From assembly GCA_902801585.1 (NCBI GenBank), contig CADCIU010000005.1, forward strand, positions 1-64,000: DNA of 64,000 bases, given 5' to 3'. Each line of letters begins with the position of its first letter. The stretch's first letter is position 1. This document shows, in pieces, positions 61,747 through 64,000 of the stretch. The notes under the pieces were generated by a model. It was not told the origin of the DNA. It did no database searches and saw only the letters and a list, made by a program, of their open reading frames with translations. The position numbers and the translations under genes were made by a program. The DNA comes from an uncultured Lachnospiraceae bacterium. Lineage in GTDB: Bacteria; Bacillota_A; Clostridia; Lachnospirales; Lachnospiraceae.

Positions 61747-64000
61747 TCAGAACGGGTTCACCGGATCAAAATCAAATTGGACCTGCACCATGGGATCTTT
61801 GCCGATCTTTTTAAGATAGGCCGCAAATGCCTCGGCGCGGTCTTTGCATCTCACCAGTTTATCATAGTTTTCGTCCTTGACATAGAGCACATAACGGTAC
61901 TGGTCCCGGATCTTTGTGAGCGATGCCTGCGCGGGCCCGATCACGAATGCTTCCGGATCATCCCTTTTAAAGAGTTCACGGAGCTGTCCCGACAGTGTCT
62001 CGGCCCTCTCTTCCGATTCGGACTGCAGCTGAACGCACAGCATGTGGGCTGCCGGAGGATACATCAGAAGGGAACGGTATCTCATCTCCTCATCGAAGAA
62101 TCCCTCGTAGTCCTGCGCTGCTGCGTATTGTACCGCGTAGTTCTCCGGCTGGTAGGTCTGGATCACTACACTCCCAGGTATATCTCCCCGCCCTGCTCTG
62201 CCGGCAGCCTGCGTCAGCAGCTGAAAAGTCCTCTCCGACGACCTGTAATCGCCGGCATGCAGCGACATATCCGCAAGAAGAATGCCGACAAGCGTCACGC
62301 CCGGAAAATCGTGTCCCTTCACGATCATCTGCGTGCCCACCAGAATATCCGCCTCCCGGTTGGCGAAAGCGGACAGGATTCTGTCATAGCTGCCCTTGCG
62401 GGCTGTCGTATCCGCATCCAGGCGCAGCACTCTTGCCCCGGGATACCGCATTTTCAGATGCTCTTCAATTTGTTCCGTGCCCGCTCTCAGACCCGAGATG
62501 TAGGGAGATCCGCACTCCGGACACTCCCTGACATTCATCCTCTCGTAACCACAGTAGTGGCAGACCAGTTTCCCGCTCCTGTGCAGTGACATCGACACGT
62601 CGCAGTGCGGACATTTGATGACTGTCCCGCAGGAGCGGCACAAGACAAATCCCGCCATACCGCGGCGGTTCAGAAAGAGGATCGACTGTTCTCCTTTCTT
62701 TAGCCTGTCTTCCAGAAGCTCCTGCAGTTTCCTTGAGAGGATCGACCTGTTGCCGCTGCGAAGCTCGTCCCTCAGGTCTGTGATCTCCACATCGGGGAGC
62801 GTACCTCCCGTCAGACGCTCCCTGAGCGTATAGAGACGGTACAGACCGCTCTTTGCTCTGTAATAGGACTCCAGCGACGGCGTCGCGCTTCCCAGCACCA
62901 GGCATGCTTTTTTCATCACAGCGATCTGCTGTGCCACCTCGCGCGCATGATATTTTGGCATCGATTCGTTCTTGTAGCTGGTCTCGTGCTCCTCGTCCAC
63001 GACGATGACGCCGAGATTCCCAAAGGGCGTGAACAGTGCGCTCCGCGGCCCGATCATGACATCGATCTCCCCTCGTCTTGCGCGCTCCCACTGATCCGCC
63101 TTCTCGCTCTCTGAGAGAGAGGAGTTCATCACCGACACCCGGTCGCCAAAATATCGATAGAACCGCATCAGTGTCTGATAGGTCAGGGCGATCTCTGGGA
63201 TCAGCATGATCGCCTTCCCACCGCGCTCAACAATGCCGCGGATGATCGCGATGTAGACTTCTGTCTTTCCGCTTCCGGTGATCCCGTGGATCAGACTCAC
63301 CGGGCATACGTTCTGCGCGCCCTCGCCGCCTCTGCCGTGCATTGCGTCGTAGTCCGCAAGTACGCCGTCCACGATGGCCTTCTGGCTCTCACTCAGCTCT
63401 CTTCCGGCACCGTGTGACTCGTGAAACTGAACCGGATTGCGAAAGGTCTCCTCTTCCGTCACGCGGATCACACCGGCGGACGACATCGCACGGATGACCG
63501 GAGCGGTAATGTGAAGCTTGTTAAGGACCAGACTGTAAGGCTGTCTGGGCACCTCCATAAGTTCCCTCAAAAGGCGCTCCCGGGCGACCTGATGCTTTTG
63601 CCGGTATATAGCCAGCTGTGCCTCGGCCTCATCCCTGTCAAGGATGAGCTCGATCTCCCTGTTCTTTACCGGTTTGCCGGGCTTCCGGGAAGCCAGTACC
63701 GTCTTAAGCGCCGCTGCCATCGTGGAACCGTACTGCGTTTTCATCCATGCTGCCAGCGCGATCGCGAACGCGCCGTCCTTGTCCTCGGTGTACCCGCTGT
63801 CGTTCACGGGCAGCTCCGCGATCTCCTTGACCATCTCCGGCGGGAGGCCGCATTCCTCCGTGAGGGCAATGACATAGCCCTTTCGCATGACGTTGCCCTT
63901 GCCGAAAGGTACCAAAACAAGGCTCCCGGGCAGCAGAACATTCTGCATTCTCTCAGGAACCTTGTATATAAAAGGTCTGTCCAGTTTGTTATAAGCGATA
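61747..64000 (-). CDS. priA: Primosomal protein N' PriA (N-terminus beyond window end)
   Basis: Replication restart helicase. The reading frame continues past base 64000; the last visible residues (upstream of the ATG at 63948) give LDRPFIYKVPERMQNVLL, matching the 3' DNA-binding domain, so the true start is outside. Present are the PGSLVLVPFG segment, Walker A GITGSGKTEVY, DEEH (Walker B), and a zinc-binding module with CRSCG, CPHC, CHYCG and CPECG, followed by the helicase motif VTLVGILLADMSLHAGDYRSSERTFQLLTQAAGRAGRG-type region. It heads the priA-def-fmt-rsmB-rlmN-prpC-prkC-rsgA operon. Confidence 0.94.
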   Translation of the reverse strand, partial: IAYNKLDRPFIYKVPERMQNVLLPGSLVLVPFGKGNVMRKGYVIALTEECGLPPEMVKEIAELPVNDSGYTEDKDGAFAIALAAWMKTQYGSTMAAALKTVLASRKPGKPVKNREIELILDRDEAEAQLAIYRQKHQVARERLLRELMEVPRQPYSLVLNKLHITAPVIRAMSSAGVIRVTEEETFRNPVQFHESHGAGRELSESQKAIVDGVLADYDAMHGRGGEGAQNVCPVSLIHGITGSGKTEVYIAIIRGIVERGGKAIMLIPEIALTYQTLMRFYRYFGDRVSVMNSSLSESEKADQWERARRGEIDVMIGPRSALFTPFGNLGVIVVDEEHETSYKNESMPKYHAREVAQQIAVMKKACLVLGSATPSLESYYRAKSGLYRLYTLRERLTGGTLPDVEITDLRDELRSGNRSILSRKLQELLEDRLKKGEQSILFLNRRGMAGFVLCRSCGTVIKCPHCDVSMSLHRSGKLVCHYCGYERMNVRECPECGSPYISGLRAGTEQIEEHLKMRYPGARVLRLDADTTARKGSYDRILSAFANREADILVGTQMIVKGHDFPGVTLVGILLADMSLHAGDYRSSERTFQLLTQAAGRAGRGDIPGSVVIQTYQPENYAVQYAAAQDYEGFFDEEMRYRSLLMYPPAAHMLCVQLQSESEERAETLSGQLRELFKRDDPEAFVIGPAQASLTKIRDQYRYVLYVKDENYDKLVRCKDRAEAFAAYLKKIGKDPMVQVQFDFDPVNPF

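Noticed and set aside
1..64000. CRISPR arrays, insertion sequences, prophage or integration sites
   Set aside because: No regularly spaced repeats, transposase or integrase genes, or duplicated tRNA ends were seen; all tandem repeats found are short leader or coding repeats.

Overview
The window looks like a chromosomal core segment of a low-to-medium GC Gram-positive anaerobe of the class Clostridia, most likely a Lachnospiraceae-type bacterium. The reasons are the gene orders (ylxM-ffh-rpsP-khpA-rimM-trmD-rplS-rbgA; ackA-rpmF-plsX-acpP-rnc-smc-ftsY; priA-def-fmt-rsmB-rlmN-prpC-prkC-rsgA), a divergent-type PRPP synthetase, TmcAL, a fused FeoA-FeoB, a PASTA kinase and AGGAGG-type ribosome binding sites. 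Genus and species cannot be told from the sequence. Almost everything is on the minus strand; only prs, tmcAL and an FtsK-like gene run on the plus strand. I see no insertion sequence, prophage, CRISPR array or rRNA, and one tRNA gene.

Layout. 1-3404: branched-chain amino acid block (ilvC partial, two different ACT-type small subunits, ilvB). 3558-8047: tyrS, gpsA, plsY, der. 8126-9611: divergent prs with an 11-bp tandem repeat in its leader. 9660-16674: yraN-rnhB-lepB-rbgA-rplS-trmD-rimM-khpA-rpsP-ffh-ylxM, the translation and protein-export operon read from a strong promoter just upstream of ylxM. 16734-19140: a membrane-anchored GH25-fold protein with altered catalytic residues, then ilvA. 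19209-27539: ftsY, smc, rnc, acpP, plsX, rpmF and ackA (SRP receptor, chromosome condensation, phospholipid and fatty acid synthesis), with tmcAL divergent from ackA.

29010-35786 is the accessory-looking part: feoAB, a three-domain ADP-ribosylhydrolase/SseB-like/macro protein, a HAD phosphatase overlapping it, and a soluble FtsK-like protein with degenerate Walker motifs. It is followed by an AT-rich gap with a cluster of DnaA-box-like sequences, tRNA-Ala(CGC) and ftsZ. 36178-45179 is the division and wall (dcw) cluster mraZ-rsmH-ftsL-pbp-mraY-ftsW-divIB-ftsZ, controlled by a promoter followed by three 10-bp-spaced MraZ-type boxes. Its mur ligase genes are not here. The first codons of ftsZ are anomalous: no in-frame start exists upstream of the GTP-binding loop unless one nucleotide is restored.

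45258-53513: lgt, ychF, a large MscS-type channel with two predicted extracytoplasmic sensor regions, cardiolipin synthase and a membrane-anchored leucine-rich repeat protein. 53626-64000: rsgA, the PASTA kinase and its phosphatase, rlmN, rsmB, fmt, def and priA (N-terminus beyond the window), a classic operon joining translation initiation, rRNA modification and Ser/Thr phosphorylation.

The items I judge most worth follow-up are the ARH-SseB-macro fusion, the motif-degenerate FtsK-like protein with the neighbouring DnaA-box cluster, the ftsZ start anomaly, the sensor-MscS fusion and the GH25 pseudoenzyme. All functions are inferred from recognisable motifs and family knowledge; no database search was run.
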